From: an uncultured Lachnotalea sp.
GTDB lineage: Bacteria > Bacillota > Clostridia > Lachnospirales > Lachnospiraceae
Assembly (NCBI GenBank): GCA_948470255.1
Contig: CAOKOS010000017.1
Location: forward strand, 1 to 49,074
DNA length: 49,074 nt
Reading direction: 5' to 3'
This document shows positions 32,816 to 42,009 of the stretch, piece by piece. The position numbers and the translations under genes are program-made. Within the stretch, counting starts at the first letter, position 1. The number at the start of each line of letters is the position of its first letter. Below the pieces are notes generated by a model. The model saw only the letters and a program-made list of their open reading frames with translations, made no database searches and was not told the DNA's origin.

Positions 32816-33838
32816 TTACTCAAGATTCCCAGAATTTTTATGGATCTCAAGCCACTTGTCCACGTTTTCTGCTGTGATCAGTTCCGTATCAACCACCACA
32901 TCTTCCTGCGTTCCGCTTTCCAGGGTCTGAATCGCCATATTGAGGGCAGCCTTTGCCTGTTCCGGCGCGTTCTGTGCCACAGAGCAGGTGGTCAGTCCCG
33001 ATTTCACAGCTTCACAGCCTTCCGGAAGTCCGTCGATGCCGCCAAGGAAACTGAACTCTTCCAGACGGTTGGCATTTTCAATGGCTTTTACCGCTCCCAA
33101 AAGCATCACGTCGTCGTGGGACAATACGCCGTCGATTTTGTCGTAAGCCGTCAGCCAGTCATCCATGTAGTTCATGGCTTTATCCCGCTCCCAGTTGGCA
33201 TTCTGAACCACCAGAATATTAATGTCGTCCCGTTTTGCCAATGCCTCTTTAATACCGGCGGTTCTCTCAACCACTGCCGTCAACCCGGCCTGGCCTTCAA
33301 TCAACACCACGTTGGCGTTTTCAGGAAGGACCTCCGCCGCCTTTTCTCCCAACAGCCGTCCCATATCCCTCTCACTGGAAAGGATGGACGTACTGTTCCC
33401 GTCTTCCACTTTTTCACTGAGGGTAATGACAATAATCCCCTGTTCATAGGCTTGTTTAATGGTAGGGATCAAAGACTCAATGTCATTGGGCTGGACAAAG
33501 ATCACATCCACGCCTTTGGAAATAAAAGTTTCCATACCGGAAATCAGCTTCGCATTGTCCCCGGCTCCGTCAATCACTTCCACCTCAAACCTGTCGCTGA
33601 ATTCTCCTTCACACGCGGCCACCAGCTCGTTGGCCTGCCACGCCGTAAACTGATCCGTCTGGTTTTTCGCCACCAGCCCGGCCTTATACTTTTTCGCTTC
33701 GCCCTCCCCTTTTTCCTGTGCCGTTTCCTTCGCCTTTGTATCCTGTGCCTTCGTCTCTTTGGCCTCTTTGCCACCTCCACAGGCCGCCAGCGAAAATACC
33801 ATAACTGCTGCCAACAATACTGCCAATACCTTCTTCAT
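32816..33838 (-). CDS. Sugar ABC transporter substrate-binding lipoprotein (RbsB type)
   Basis: A 340-residue lipoprotein: MKKVLAVLLAAVMVFSLAAC places the lipid-modified Cys at 20. A low-complexity linker rich in Lys, Glu and Ala (about 23-52) precedes a periplasmic-binding-protein type I fold. GLVAKNQTDQFTAWQANELVAA, GVDVIFVQPNDIESLIPTIKQAYEQGIIVITLS and DGVLSHDDVMLLGAVKAIE are the characteristic ribose/galactose-type elements. The ligand is a monosaccharide-like compound that cannot be named. Confidence 0.92.
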   Translation of the reverse strand: MKKVLAVLLAAVMVFSLAACGGGKEAKETKAQDTKAKETAQEKGEGEAKKYKAGLVAKNQTDQFTAWQANELVAACEGEFSDRFEVEVIDGAGDNAKLISGMETFISKGVDVIFVQPNDIESLIPTIKQAYEQGIIVITLSEKVEDGNSTSILSSERDMGRLLGEKAAEVLPENANVVLIEGQAGLTAVVERTAGIKEALAKRDDINILVVQNANWERDKAMNYMDDWLTAYDKIDGVLSHDDVMLLGAVKAIENANRLEEFSFLGGIDGLPEGCEAVKSGLTTCSVAQNAPEQAKAALNMAIQTLESGTQEDVVVDTELITAENVDKWLEIHKNSGNLE

Positions 33839-33858
33839 ACGTCTTCCATCCTTTCTTT

Positions 33859-34800
33859 TTATTCTTTTCTCTTTGCCATATCAATACCGACAGCCAGCAT
33901 AATTACGATTCCTTTTACGATGGACTGCCAGTAGGACTGCACATTCATCAAATTCATCATGTTGTTTAACAGGGCGATGATCAGACAGCCAATCACAGTC
34001 CCTCCGATGGAACCGATACCGCCTGAAAAAGACGTGCCGCCGATAATCGCGCCGATAATTGCGTCAAACTCATAATTTAATCCAACAGACGGAAGGCCGC
34101 TGTTGATCCTGGAGCTTAAGACCACTCCTGCAAACCCGGAGAACCCTCCCAAAATCAGATAAGCTGTCAGCTTAATCCGTTTTGTATTGATACCGGAAGC
34201 TATGGCCGCATATTCATTCCCGCCCACTGCGTACAGATATCTGCCGAATTTTGTATGTTTTAAAATTACATAGCTGACCACCGTGATAGCCACCATAAAA
34301 ACAATGGGGGCCTTGATACCCAAGATACTTCCCTGTCCAAAAAATGCAAAATCCCCAATGTTGTAAATGGTCTTCCCGTCCGTATACACATAGGCAGCGC
34401 CTCTGGCAATATTCATCACTGCCAGCGTCGCAATAAACGGCGGGATACGGAACCTGGACACAGCGATTCCATTGACCAGCCCGCACAAAACTCCAAGCAA
34501 AATGGAAACTATCATACCAATAAAGGCATTTCCCGTCTGGATGGTCACACCGATTCCCACGCATCCGGCCACTGCCATAACGGCCCCCGGCGACAGGTCT
34601 GTCATTCCCGCAATGATCACCATGGTTTCCCCGCAGGCAATAATCAAAATGGGGCTGACCTGTACCAGAATATTGATCAGGTTACTCCATTTCGTAAAGT
34701 TTTCCGACATGAACACGGATGCGATAAACATCACTAAAAAGACAAAGTAAATCGCATATTTTCCCAAAAAATATTTTATATTCACCTGTTTTTCTTTCAT
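33859..34800 (-). CDS. Sugar ABC transporter permease (RbsC type)
   Basis: A 313-residue membrane protein with about nine hydrophobic segments and the BPD_transp_2 signature (GETMVIIAGMTDLSPGAVMAVAG near 55-77, GGTSFSGGIGSIGGTVIGCL near 265-285). It forms the channel of the importer with the double-domain ATPase, whose gene ends five bases before this one starts. Confidence 0.93.
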   Translation of the reverse strand: MKEKQVNIKYFLGKYAIYFVFLVMFIASVFMSENFTKWSNLINILVQVSPILIIACGETMVIIAGMTDLSPGAVMAVAGCVGIGVTIQTGNAFIGMIVSILLGVLCGLVNGIAVSRFRIPPFIATLAVMNIARGAAYVYTDGKTIYNIGDFAFFGQGSILGIKAPIVFMVAITVVSYVILKHTKFGRYLYAVGGNEYAAIASGINTKRIKLTAYLILGGFSGFAGVVLSSRINSGLPSVGLNYEFDAIIGAIIGGTSFSGGIGSIGGTVIGCLIIALLNNMMNLMNVQSYWQSIVKGIVIMLAVGIDMAKRKE

Positions 34801-34805
34801 TGTAC

Positions 34806-36323
34806 TTATCCCTCCTGATGATTGGCCGTGGCATAGCCCATGATTTTTACCTGGGTAGCTTCTTCTCTGGAAAGTTCCCCTGTGATTTTCCCTTCACTCA
34901 TCACATAAATCCTGTCTGCCATCCCTAAAAGTTCCGGCAAATCTGAAGATATCATGATAATTGACATGCCCTCCGCCGCAAACTCACACATCTGCCTGTA
35001 GATTTCATATTTCGCCCCCACATCAATTCCACGGGTCGGTTCATCCAGGATAAATACCTTCGGGTTCGCCGCAATCCATTTGCCAATGACAATTTTCTGC
35101 TGGTTGCCTCCTGAAAGGGAAGCTGCCGCCGTATCCAGCCCCGGCGTTTTGATATTCAACCTCTCCACCATTTCCATGGCCGTCTTTTTTTCTGCCCGGT
35201 GATTCAAAAAAGGACTTTTGCTGAACCGGTCATAGTTGGGCAGGGAAAGATTTTCCTGTACGCTCCGCTTTGTCACCAGCCCGAATTTTCTCCTATCTTC
35301 GGAAACCATCATGATTCCCTGTTCTACTGCGTCAGAAGGTTTTTTGATGGAAATCTTTTTTCCTTCCATATAGATTTCACCGGAATGTAAGGCATCCATC
35401 CCAAAAACCGCCCTGGCCGTCTCTGTCCTCCCGGCTCCCACCAGTCCGGCAAATCCTACAATCTCTCCTTTTTTCACATAAAAACTTACATCCTTTACCC
35501 GTTCATTCTGAAGATGCTCTGCTCTGAGTATTTCCTCTCCAATCTGTACTTTCACTTTCGGATAAGTGTTTTCAATGGCCCGTCCCACCATTTTTGCAAT
35601 AATCTCATTTCTGGTGATTTCCCCCACCTTTGCAGAGCAGATTACCTGTCCGTCCCTCATGATGGTCAGGCAGTCGCAGATCTCATCCAGTTCTTCCAGG
35701 CGGTGGGAAATATAAATAATCGTAGCCCCCTGCTCTTTAAGCTCACGGATTTTTGCAAATAACCGTTCCGTCTCCGATTCACTGAGGGATGAAGTCGGCT
35801 CGTCCATCACGATAATTTTTGAGTTAAAATACACAGTTTTGATGATCTCAATCATCTGCTGCTCCCCAACAGACATCTCTTTCATTTTCAGCTGGGGGCT
35901 GTAGGAAAGTCCCTGCTTCTTGAGGAATTCCCCGGCCATTTTGTTGAGGGCTTTGTGGTCAATGAACCCCAGCCGGTTTTTTGGCTCCTTTCCCAGGAAA
36001 ATGTTTTCAGCAATGGTAAGCTCCCCCACCACGTTCAGTTCCTGATGTACCATTCCGATCCCCAGCTGCCCTGCGTGGATGGAGTCCCTGATCTGAATCT
36101 CCTTTCCTTCCAGATACAACTTCCCCCCGTCGGCGTGATAAAGCCCGTTTAAAATTTTCATAAGGGTGGATTTCCCCGCCCCGTTTTCCCCCACCAGTGC
36201 ATGTACCGTCCCCTTTTCCACGGAAAAAGAAACATGATCCAATGCTTTCACGCCCGGAAAGGATTTTGTGATTTCAGAAAATTCAAGTATGGCTTCCTGT
36301 TCTCCTCTGTTTCCTTTCGTCAT
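34806..36323 (-). CDS. Sugar ABC transporter ATP-binding protein, two NBDs (RbsA type)
   Basis: A 505-residue tandem ATPase. NBD1 has a full Walker A (GENGAGKSTLMKIL), signature (SVGEQQMIEI) and Walker B (KIIVMDEPTSSL). NBD2 has the degenerate Walker A GLVGAGRTETARAVFG usual in monosaccharide importers, with LSGGNQQKIVIGKWI and VFILDEPTRGIDVG. The start is ATG 36323, six bases after AGGAGG; the open frame six codons upstream is not supported. First gene of the operon, preceded by a good promoter and a palindrome. Confidence 0.93.
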   Translation of the reverse strand: MTKGNRGEQEAILEFSEITKSFPGVKALDHVSFSVEKGTVHALVGENGAGKSTLMKILNGLYHADGGKLYLEGKEIQIRDSIHAGQLGIGMVHQELNVVGELTIAENIFLGKEPKNRLGFIDHKALNKMAGEFLKKQGLSYSPQLKMKEMSVGEQQMIEIIKTVYFNSKIIVMDEPTSSLSESETERLFAKIRELKEQGATIIYISHRLEELDEICDCLTIMRDGQVICSAKVGEITRNEIIAKMVGRAIENTYPKVKVQIGEEILRAEHLQNERVKDVSFYVKKGEIVGFAGLVGAGRTETARAVFGMDALHSGEIYMEGKKISIKKPSDAVEQGIMMVSEDRRKFGLVTKRSVQENLSLPNYDRFSKSPFLNHRAEKKTAMEMVERLNIKTPGLDTAAASLSGGNQQKIVIGKWIAANPKVFILDEPTRGIDVGAKYEIYRQMCEFAAEGMSIIMISSDLPELLGMADRIYVMSEGKITGELSREEATQVKIMGYATANHQEG

Positions 36324-36396
36324 TCTTACCCTCCTCACCATAAAAACTGTTCCTATCCTGCCGGAATTTTTTCCATGTTTTTTATTCCATGCATTT

Positions 36397-36411
36397 TTGC
36401 CGTATAGGCAA
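36397..36411. promoter_or_regulatory. Palindromic operator candidate in the sugar-importer leader
   Basis: TTGCC-N5-GGCAA is a perfect inverted repeat about 37-51 bases downstream of the importer -10 element. It lies in the untranslated leader, between the divergent importer and ROK genes, a suitable place for ROK repressor binding. Confidence 0.45.
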
Positions 36412-36447
36412 TTTTGTTGTTGATAATTTATTTATTCATTTAATTAA

Positions 36448-36476
36448 TTAATATCAGATCATATTGTTTTTGTCAA
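36448..36476 (-). promoter_or_regulatory. SigA-type promoter of the sugar-importer operon
   Basis: On the minus strand a perfect TTGACA (36471-36476) and TATTAA (36448-36453) with a 17-base spacer in a very AT-rich gap. Confidence 0.7.
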
Positions 36477-36577
36477 GCATTTTTGTTGTTTATTCTAAAA
36501 AATATCTTTTCTTTTCTTCTATTATGTCTTATAATAATTTTACTTAATGAAAAAATATTCAGGAAATGGAGATTATT

Positions 36578-37786
36578 ATGCCACACGGTTACAACAGCAG
36601 TACCATCCAGAGAATTAACCTGAAGCTTATTTTTAATTGAATCCGAAAACAGCAAGCCCATACAAGAGTGGAACTGGCCAAAAAAACCGGCCTCAGCGCC
36701 GCTACTGTCTCCAATATTGTAAACAGCCTCATCCATATCGGCCTGCTTTATGAATATCCCATGGCAACAAACGGTGTTGGCCGCCGCTCCATTGGGTTAA
36801 AGATCAATTACGACCGTTTCCATATTATCCATCTGCGGCTTACCGTTTCCAGCATTTTTATGGGCCGTTATAATCTGCAGGAGGTGCAGCAGAAATATAA
36901 GGTCATCTCTTATAACGATTCCACAAGCCGCCACGATTTGCTTCGGGAATTAAAAAACGCCATCGGGAAAGAGCTGTCGTCCAGGCTGGAACCGCCGATT
37001 CTCGGTATCGGGATTTCCCTTCCCGGGCCTTATGACAAAAACAGTAGTTTTGATTTGATCGGAGAACTGGTAAACTGGGAAGGTATCGACATCTGCCATG
37101 AGATTCAGGAAGAATTCCATATTCCGGTTTATGCGGAAAACGACGCCAATATCGGCGCCCTCTATGAATGGTGGAAAGACAGCTCTATCACAGACAAAGA
37201 CACCCTTGTCTATATCACCACTGCCGAAGGAACCGGAGCCGGTATCGTGTCTTCCGGCATGTTGCTTCGCGGCCGCCAGGGGGTGGCGGGGGAGATCGGC
37301 CACATGTCCGTGGATTTCAACGGCCCTGTTTGTAAATGTGGAAACCGTGGCTGCCTGGAGCTCTATACTTCCACTTCTGTGATGACAAAACAGGCCAGAA
37401 AGCAGGCGGCCGCAGGCGCAGACACCTGCCTGGCTCCCGATTGCTCAAAGAAGGAATTTTTTCAGGCCGTCTTAAAGGGCGATCCTGCAGCCCGTTCCAT
37501 TTTTGACTCTGCCATGCAGTATCTGGGGGCTGGTATTATCAACATTATTTATCTTTACAATCCCAGTATCATCGTATTTGGCGACGAAATGGTTTCTTAC
37601 GGTGTCGGGGAACTGCTTTTAACCCTGGTCCGCCAGTTTGTGGCTAAGCGGGTGACGCCTCAGATTTCCGAAAATGTCGCCATGCGGCTCAGTACGGTGA
37701 ACCATGATCCCGCCTTTCTGGGGGCCGGGGTCCTTGTCCTCAATAATATTAGCGATATCCTGTTTGATCAGAATTTATTTTTATAA
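36578..37786 (+). pseudogene. ROK-family repressor/kinase with an in-frame TGA
   Basis: The natural start is ATG 36578, seven bases after GGAG, with TATAAT at 36530-36535 upstream. The frame reads MPHGYNSSTIQRINLKLIFN, then TGA at 36638-36640 (codon 21), then IRKQQAHTRVELAKKTGLSAATVSNIVNSL and an otherwise complete ROK protein (402 residues including the stop position). The stop falls in the first helix of the winged helix-turn-helix, where related proteins read NLKRILNLIRR. Downstream features are intact: GTGAGIVSSGMLLRGRQGVAGEIGH and the zinc motif CKCGNRGCLE. Restart at GTG 36668 would give 372 residues missing part of the DNA-binding domain. It may be a fresh nonsense mutation, readthrough, or sequencing error. 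By position it would control the divergent sugar importer. Confidence 0.8.
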
Positions 37787-37876
37787 AATTTGGTTATTTC
37801 TTATAGTTTTTTGTTTTCTGACAGCTTTTTTTGTTTATTTTGCCACAAACCCTTGCTTTTCTTTCCAAAAAACGTT

Positions 37877-37915
37877 ATGGTATAAGTGTATCTCGCAGAA
37901 ATACATTTATACCAT
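37877..37915. promoter_or_regulatory. 15-bp inverted repeat over the serine-operon promoter
   Basis: Arms ATGGTATAAGTGTAT (37877-37891) and ATACATTTATACCAT (37901-37915) differ at one position and enclose CTCGCAGAA; TTTTTG follows. The left arm contains the extended -10 TGGTATAAG at 37878-37886, so a bound regulator would cover the promoter. With its T-tract the RNA could equally terminate ROK-gene readthrough. Confidence 0.65.
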
Positions 37916-37947
37916 TTTTGTTTTTATGTCACGGAGGGGAAAGTCTC

Positions 37948-39147
37948 ATGAAAAAGAAAAAGCTGGGCCTTGTGCCAAAACTCATCATCGCAATTATTCT
38001 CGGTATTTTATTCGGGCAGTTCCTGCCTGAGAGCATCTGCCGCGTGGTTGTCACGGCCTCCGGCTTATTCAGCACATTTTTAAAATTTATTATTCCATTA
38101 ATGATCGTCGCTTATGTAACCATGGGAATTGCAGATTTAAGCCAGGGCGCCGGAAAGCTGCTGCTGATCACAGTCTGTCTCGCCTACGGCTCCACGCTGA
38201 TCGCGGGGACATGCTCCTACCTGGTGGCCAGCGGGCTATTCCCCAGTTTTATGAGTCCTGAAGCCATGGAACAGATTGCCGCCACAGCGGATAATTCCCT
38301 CAGTTCTTATTTCGGTATCCAGCTCCAGCCTATTCTGGATACTTTGTCGGCTGTGGCCCTCGCATTTGTCCTTGGCCTGTGCCTGTCTACCATGAAGGGA
38401 AAGGAGATTGGCGCCAGTCTTTACAATGGCATGAAGGATTTTTCTGGAATTATTGATAAGGTGCTCCATTCCGTGATCATTCCACTGCTGCCGCTCTACA
38501 TTTGCGGGACTTTCACAGATATGACCAAATCCGGCAAAACTTTTGCGATTTTAAGTATCCTGTGGAAAGTATTCCTGGTGGTCATTATTATGCATCTGAT
38601 TTATATCGTCATTCAGTTTATTGTTGCGGGAACCATCAGCAAGAAGAATCCTCTCACATTGATCAAAAACCAGATTCCCGGTTATACTACGGCATTGGGG
38701 ACCCAGTCTTCCGCGGCCACCATCCCGGTCAACCTGGAATGTGCGAAAAATGACGGGGTGACAGAACAGATCCGCAATTTCGTGGTACCCCTTTGCGCCA
38801 ATATCCATATGGCTGGTTCTATGATCACCATCACAGCCTGTGCAACAGCCGTCTGCCTCATGAATCAGCTTCCCATCAGTATCACTACGGTGATCCCCTT
38901 TATTATGACTCTCGGTATCGCCATGGTGGCCTCTCCCGGAGCCCCGGGCGGTTCAATCATGACAGCCCTGCCGTTCCTGTATATGGTTTTCGGCGCAGAA
39001 GCAGGCAATCCTGACGGCCCCATCTGTGCAATTATGGTGGCTCTCTACATTACCCAGGATTCCTTTGGAACTGCATGTAATGTATCCGGTGATAATGCCA
39101 TCGGCGTCATTGTAAACACAATTTACGAAAAATGGATTAAAAAATAA
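37948..39147 (+). CDS. Dicarboxylate/amino acid:cation symporter, probable serine carrier
   Basis: A 399-residue DAACS (glutamate transporter fold) protein with eight hydrophobic segments and two hairpins. Typical stretches are GLFSTFLKFIIPLMIVAYVTMGIADL, ALGTQSSAATIPVNLECAKNDGV (HP1-like serine loop) and ASPGAPGGSIMTALPFL (HP2). The substrate is inferred from position: both L-serine dehydratase subunits follow, and SstT in this family carries serine/threonine. The start is ATG 37948, ten bases after GGAGGGG; the open frame 39 codons upstream covers the promoter. Confidence 0.88.
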   Translation: MKKKKLGLVPKLIIAIILGILFGQFLPESICRVVVTASGLFSTFLKFIIPLMIVAYVTMGIADLSQGAGKLLLITVCLAYGSTLIAGTCSYLVASGLFPSFMSPEAMEQIAATADNSLSSYFGIQLQPILDTLSAVALAFVLGLCLSTMKGKEIGASLYNGMKDFSGIIDKVLHSVIIPLLPLYICGTFTDMTKSGKTFAILSILWKVFLVVIIMHLIYIVIQFIVAGTISKKNPLTLIKNQIPGYTTALGTQSSAATIPVNLECAKNDGVTEQIRNFVVPLCANIHMAGSMITITACATAVCLMNQLPISITTVIPFIMTLGIAMVASPGAPGGSIMTALPFLYMVFGAEAGNPDGPICAIMVALYITQDSFGTACNVSGDNAIGVIVNTIYEKWIKK

Positions 39148-39164
39148 AAACAGGGGATGGTTCT

Positions 39165-39824
39165 ATGAATGTATTTGACATTATCGGTCCAGTGATGATC
39201 GGACCCTCCAGCTCCCATACGGCAGGGGCCGTACGCCTGGGCCGCGTGGCATGGAAAATATTAGAAGAAAAAACAGTACGGGCAGATATCAGCCTGTCCG
39301 GTTCTTTCGCTCAGACTTACCGCGGGCATGGTACAGATAAGGCTCTCGTCGCCGGTATTATGGGAATGCATTCCGACGACGAACGGATCCGCCGCTCGTT
39401 AGCTCTTGCTGACGAAGAGGGGCTTGTCTACTCTTTTAAGGCCCTGGATATCCGAGACGCCCATCCCAATACAGCCAGAATCCATTTAAAAGGTGAAAAC
39501 GGCGCTGAATGTACGGTTCAGGGAGCCAGCATCGGAGGCGGAAATATCCTGGTGTCGGAAATCAATGGAATGGAAGTATCCTTTACCGGGCAGTACAACA
39601 CTTTGATGGTATTGCATTATGACAAACCCGGCACCATCGCGGCAGTGACAAATTTCATGGCTTATTCGGGAACAAATATTGGCAACTTCCGCCTCTCCCG
39701 CCCCAAAAAGGGCGGAGAAGCGGTTATGACCATAGAGGTGGATCAGGATGTGGATGAAAGCCTGATCCAGAGCTTACGTATCCTTCCAAATGTCATCAAT
39801 GTCATCTTGATTCGTGCCATTTAA
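39165..39824 (+). CDS. sdaAB: L-serine dehydratase, iron-sulphur dependent, beta subunit
   Basis: One half of the two-subunit Clostridial L-serine dehydratase, which deaminates L-serine to pyruvate and ammonia using a 4Fe-4S cluster. VFDIIGPVMIGPSSSHTAGAVRLGR opens the substrate-binding domain (residues 1-140). An ACT domain fills the C-terminus (about 147-219: TLMVLHYDKPGTIAAVTNFMAYSGTNIGNFRLSR). It starts 17 bases after the transporter gene and precedes the alpha subunit. Confidence 0.95.
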   Translation: MNVFDIIGPVMIGPSSSHTAGAVRLGRVAWKILEEKTVRADISLSGSFAQTYRGHGTDKALVAGIMGMHSDDERIRRSLALADEEGLVYSFKALDIRDAHPNTARIHLKGENGAECTVQGASIGGGNILVSEINGMEVSFTGQYNTLMVLHYDKPGTIAAVTNFMAYSGTNIGNFRLSRPKKGGEAVMTIEVDQDVDESLIQSLRILPNVINVILIRAI

Positions 39825-39860
39825 CAGATTTTGCAGCACGACAGGAAAGGAGCAGTATCC

Positions 39861-40739
39861 ATGTTGGATTATAATTCCATCGCGGCCATCTGCGAAGCCG
39901 CAAAACAAAAACAAACAACCATATCTGCCCTGGTATTGTCCGACCAGGCGGAGCAGATGGAAATACCGGAAGAAAAATTATACGAACGTATGAAGAAAAG
40001 CCTGCATGTGATGCAGGAGGCTGTGAAAGAAGGGAAGAATCCCGATATCCGTTCCACCTCCGGACTCACAGGAGGCGACGCGGCAAAGGTGGAAAGCTAT
40101 GCCCACACCGGCGGCATCACAGGAAAATTTCTGAATCATGCCATGGCAAGAGCCGTCGCAGTGTCGGAATATAATGCTGCCATGGGAAAGATCGTGGCCT
40201 CTCCGACGGCCGGTTCCTGCGGTATTCTGCCGGGCACTGTCGTTTCCATGCTGGAGGAGGGCCGCTGTGATGAACATGCCGCCGTTATGGCGCTTTTTAC
40301 AGCCGGAGCCATCGGAATGGTGATTGCCGCGAAGGCTTCCATCGCAGGCGCCCAGGGCGGATGCCAGGCGGAATGTGGCTCTGCCTCCGCCATGGCAGCC
40401 GCCGCCCTGGTGGAACTTGCTGGAGGGACGCCTGCCCAGGCAGCCCACGCTTGTGCCATGGCCATCAAAAACCAGCTGGGGTTAGTCTGCGATCCTGTGG
40501 CAGGATTGGTGGAAATCCCATGTATTAAACGGAATGTATCCGGGATCGCAATCGCATTTACTTCCGCTGACATGGCGCTTGCCGGTGTGGAAAGCAAAAT
40601 CCCGGTGGATGAATGTATCCTTGCCATGCGCCAGGTGGGCGACATGCTCCCCTGTACATTAAAAGAAACCTCACAGGCTGGCCTGGCCGCCACGCCTACG
40701 GGGATCCTGTTAAAAAAACAGGTTTTCGGAGAAATATAA
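39861..40739 (+). CDS. sdaAA: L-serine dehydratase, iron-sulphur dependent, alpha subunit
   Basis: The cluster-carrying subunit, 292 residues. Conserved cysteines stand in SPTAGSCGILPGT, GGCQAECGSASAMAAAALVEL and GLVCDPVAGLVEIPCIKRN, matching the 4Fe-4S ligands of the family. LTGGDAAKVESYAHTGGITGKF is also diagnostic. ATG 39861 is preferred, with AAAGGAG upstream; the open frame back to a TTG at 39831 runs over that site. Together with the carrier it forms a serine uptake and fermentation operon feeding pyruvate. Confidence 0.95.
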   Translation: MLDYNSIAAICEAAKQKQTTISALVLSDQAEQMEIPEEKLYERMKKSLHVMQEAVKEGKNPDIRSTSGLTGGDAAKVESYAHTGGITGKFLNHAMARAVAVSEYNAAMGKIVASPTAGSCGILPGTVVSMLEEGRCDEHAAVMALFTAGAIGMVIAAKASIAGAQGGCQAECGSASAMAAAALVELAGGTPAQAAHACAMAIKNQLGLVCDPVAGLVEIPCIKRNVSGIAIAFTSADMALAGVESKIPVDECILAMRQVGDMLPCTLKETSQAGLAATPTGILLKKQVFGEI

Positions 40740-40749
40740 ATAAAAGGAT

Positions 40750-40775
40750 CCCCCGCCGATTCCGGCGGGGGTTTT
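40750..40775 (+). terminator. Intrinsic terminator of the serine operon
   Basis: Perfect 9-base GC arms CCCCCGCCG (40750-40758) and CGGCGGGGG (40763-40771), loop ATTC, followed by TTTT. Confidence 0.92.
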
Positions 40776-40832
40776 CAGGAAAGCATTTTCTGCATAGCAG
40801 AAGTTGAAAAATAATTATGTAAAAGGCCACAT

Positions 40833-41945
40833 TTAATTAATGATGGTCTTTTCCGTCTGATAATCAAAAATGTGAATCTTGCTGGTATCCATGGCCAAAG
40901 TCACCGTATCGCCTGCCGCCACCTTAAGTCCTGCATCCACGGAAGCTACCCATCCGGAATCTTCCATGTCAAAGTAAACCAGCGCCGTGGAACCAAGCAT
41001 TTCGTATACGCGCACTTCTGCGGTGAAATGAGCCTTTTCAAATTTCTTCAAAGCATCTTCGCCCTGATGGATGTCTTCAGGACGGATTCCCAGAACCACC
41101 TGTTTTCCCACATAGCCGCCGTCTTTCAGAGCCTTCGCCCTTGTCTCATCCAGCGTAATGGACTGTCCCGCGAACTTAAGGGCTACCCCTCCGTCCTCTG
41201 CTACGGCATCTGCCGTGATCATATTCATCTGAGGGGAACCGATGAATCCTGCCACAAATTTATTGCAGGGATGATTGTACAAATTCTCAGGAGTGTCAAT
41301 CTGCTGTACGATACCGTCTTTCATGACCACAATCCTGGTTCCCAGAGTCATAGCCTCTGTCTGGTCGTGAGTTACATAGATAATGGTGCTTCCCAGACGC
41401 TGATGCAGCTTGGAGATCTCCACACGCATCTGTCCGCGCAGTTTGGCGTCCAGGTTGGAAAGAGGTTCATCCATGAGGAACACTTTAGGGTTTCTCACGA
41501 TGGCGCGACCCATGGCCACACGCTGGCGCTGCCCGCCGGAAAGCGCTCTGGGCTTTCTGTCAAGGAGCGCTTCCAAATCCAGAATCCTTGCCGCTTCACG
41601 GACTGCCTTGTCGATCTCCTCCTTGGGTGTCTTTTTAAGCTTTAAAGAAAACGCCATATTGTCATAAACCGTCATATGGGGATACAGTGCATAGCTTTGG
41701 AATACCATTGCAATATCCCTGTCTTTCGGTTCCACATCGTTGACTACTTTCCCGTCGATAATAAGCTCTCCGGAAGAAATGTCCTCGAGGCCTGCCACCA
41801 TTCTCAAAGTGGTGGATTTTCCGCAGCCGGAAGGCCCGACAAAAATAATAAATTCCTTGTCCTCGATATCCAGGTTAAAATCTTTTACAGCCTCATATCC
41901 GTTGGGGTACTTCTTACATACATTTTTTAACTGAACACTAGCCAT
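40833..41945 (-). CDS. msmK: Sugar ABC transporter ATPase, MsmK/UgpC type
   Basis: A 370-residue energising subunit. Walker [20 protein letters not shown]-loop [20 protein letters not shown], signature [17 protein letters not shown], Walker [17 protein letters not shown] and the switch His in [13 protein letters not shown] are followed by a MalK-type TOBE/OB regulatory domain (about 240-370). The start is ATG 41945 behind AGGAGG. In Firmicutes one MsmK often serves several importers; here it is the last gene of the alpha-galactoside operon. Confidence 0.93.
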   Translation of the reverse strand: MASVQLKNVCKKYPNGYEAVKDFNLDIEDKEFIIFVGPSGCGKSTTLRMVAGLEDISSGELIIDGKVVNDVEPKDRDIAMVFQSYALYPHMTVYDNMAFSLKLKKTPKEEIDKAVREAARILDLEALLDRKPRALSGGQRQRVAMGRAIVRNPKVFLMDEPLSNLDAKLRGQMRVEISKLHQRLGSTIIYVTHDQTEAMTLGTRIVVMKDGIVQQIDTPENLYNHPCNKFVAGFIGSPQMNMITADAVAEDGGVALKFAGQSITLDETRAKALKDGGYVGKQVVLGIRPEDIHQGEDALKKFEKAHFTAEVRVYEMLGSTALVYFDMEDSGWVASVDAGLKVAAGDTVTLAMDTSKIHIFDYQTEKTIIN

Positions 41946-42009
41946 AATTCCTCCTATACAATGTTTAGATTCAAAATATCTTATTGCCATGATATTTACG
42001 GATTGCTAC

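Noticed and set aside
36473-36736. 87-codon frame antisense to the ROK gene start
   Set aside because: It overlaps the importer promoter and the ROK coding region, with no protein-family features; it is a shadow.
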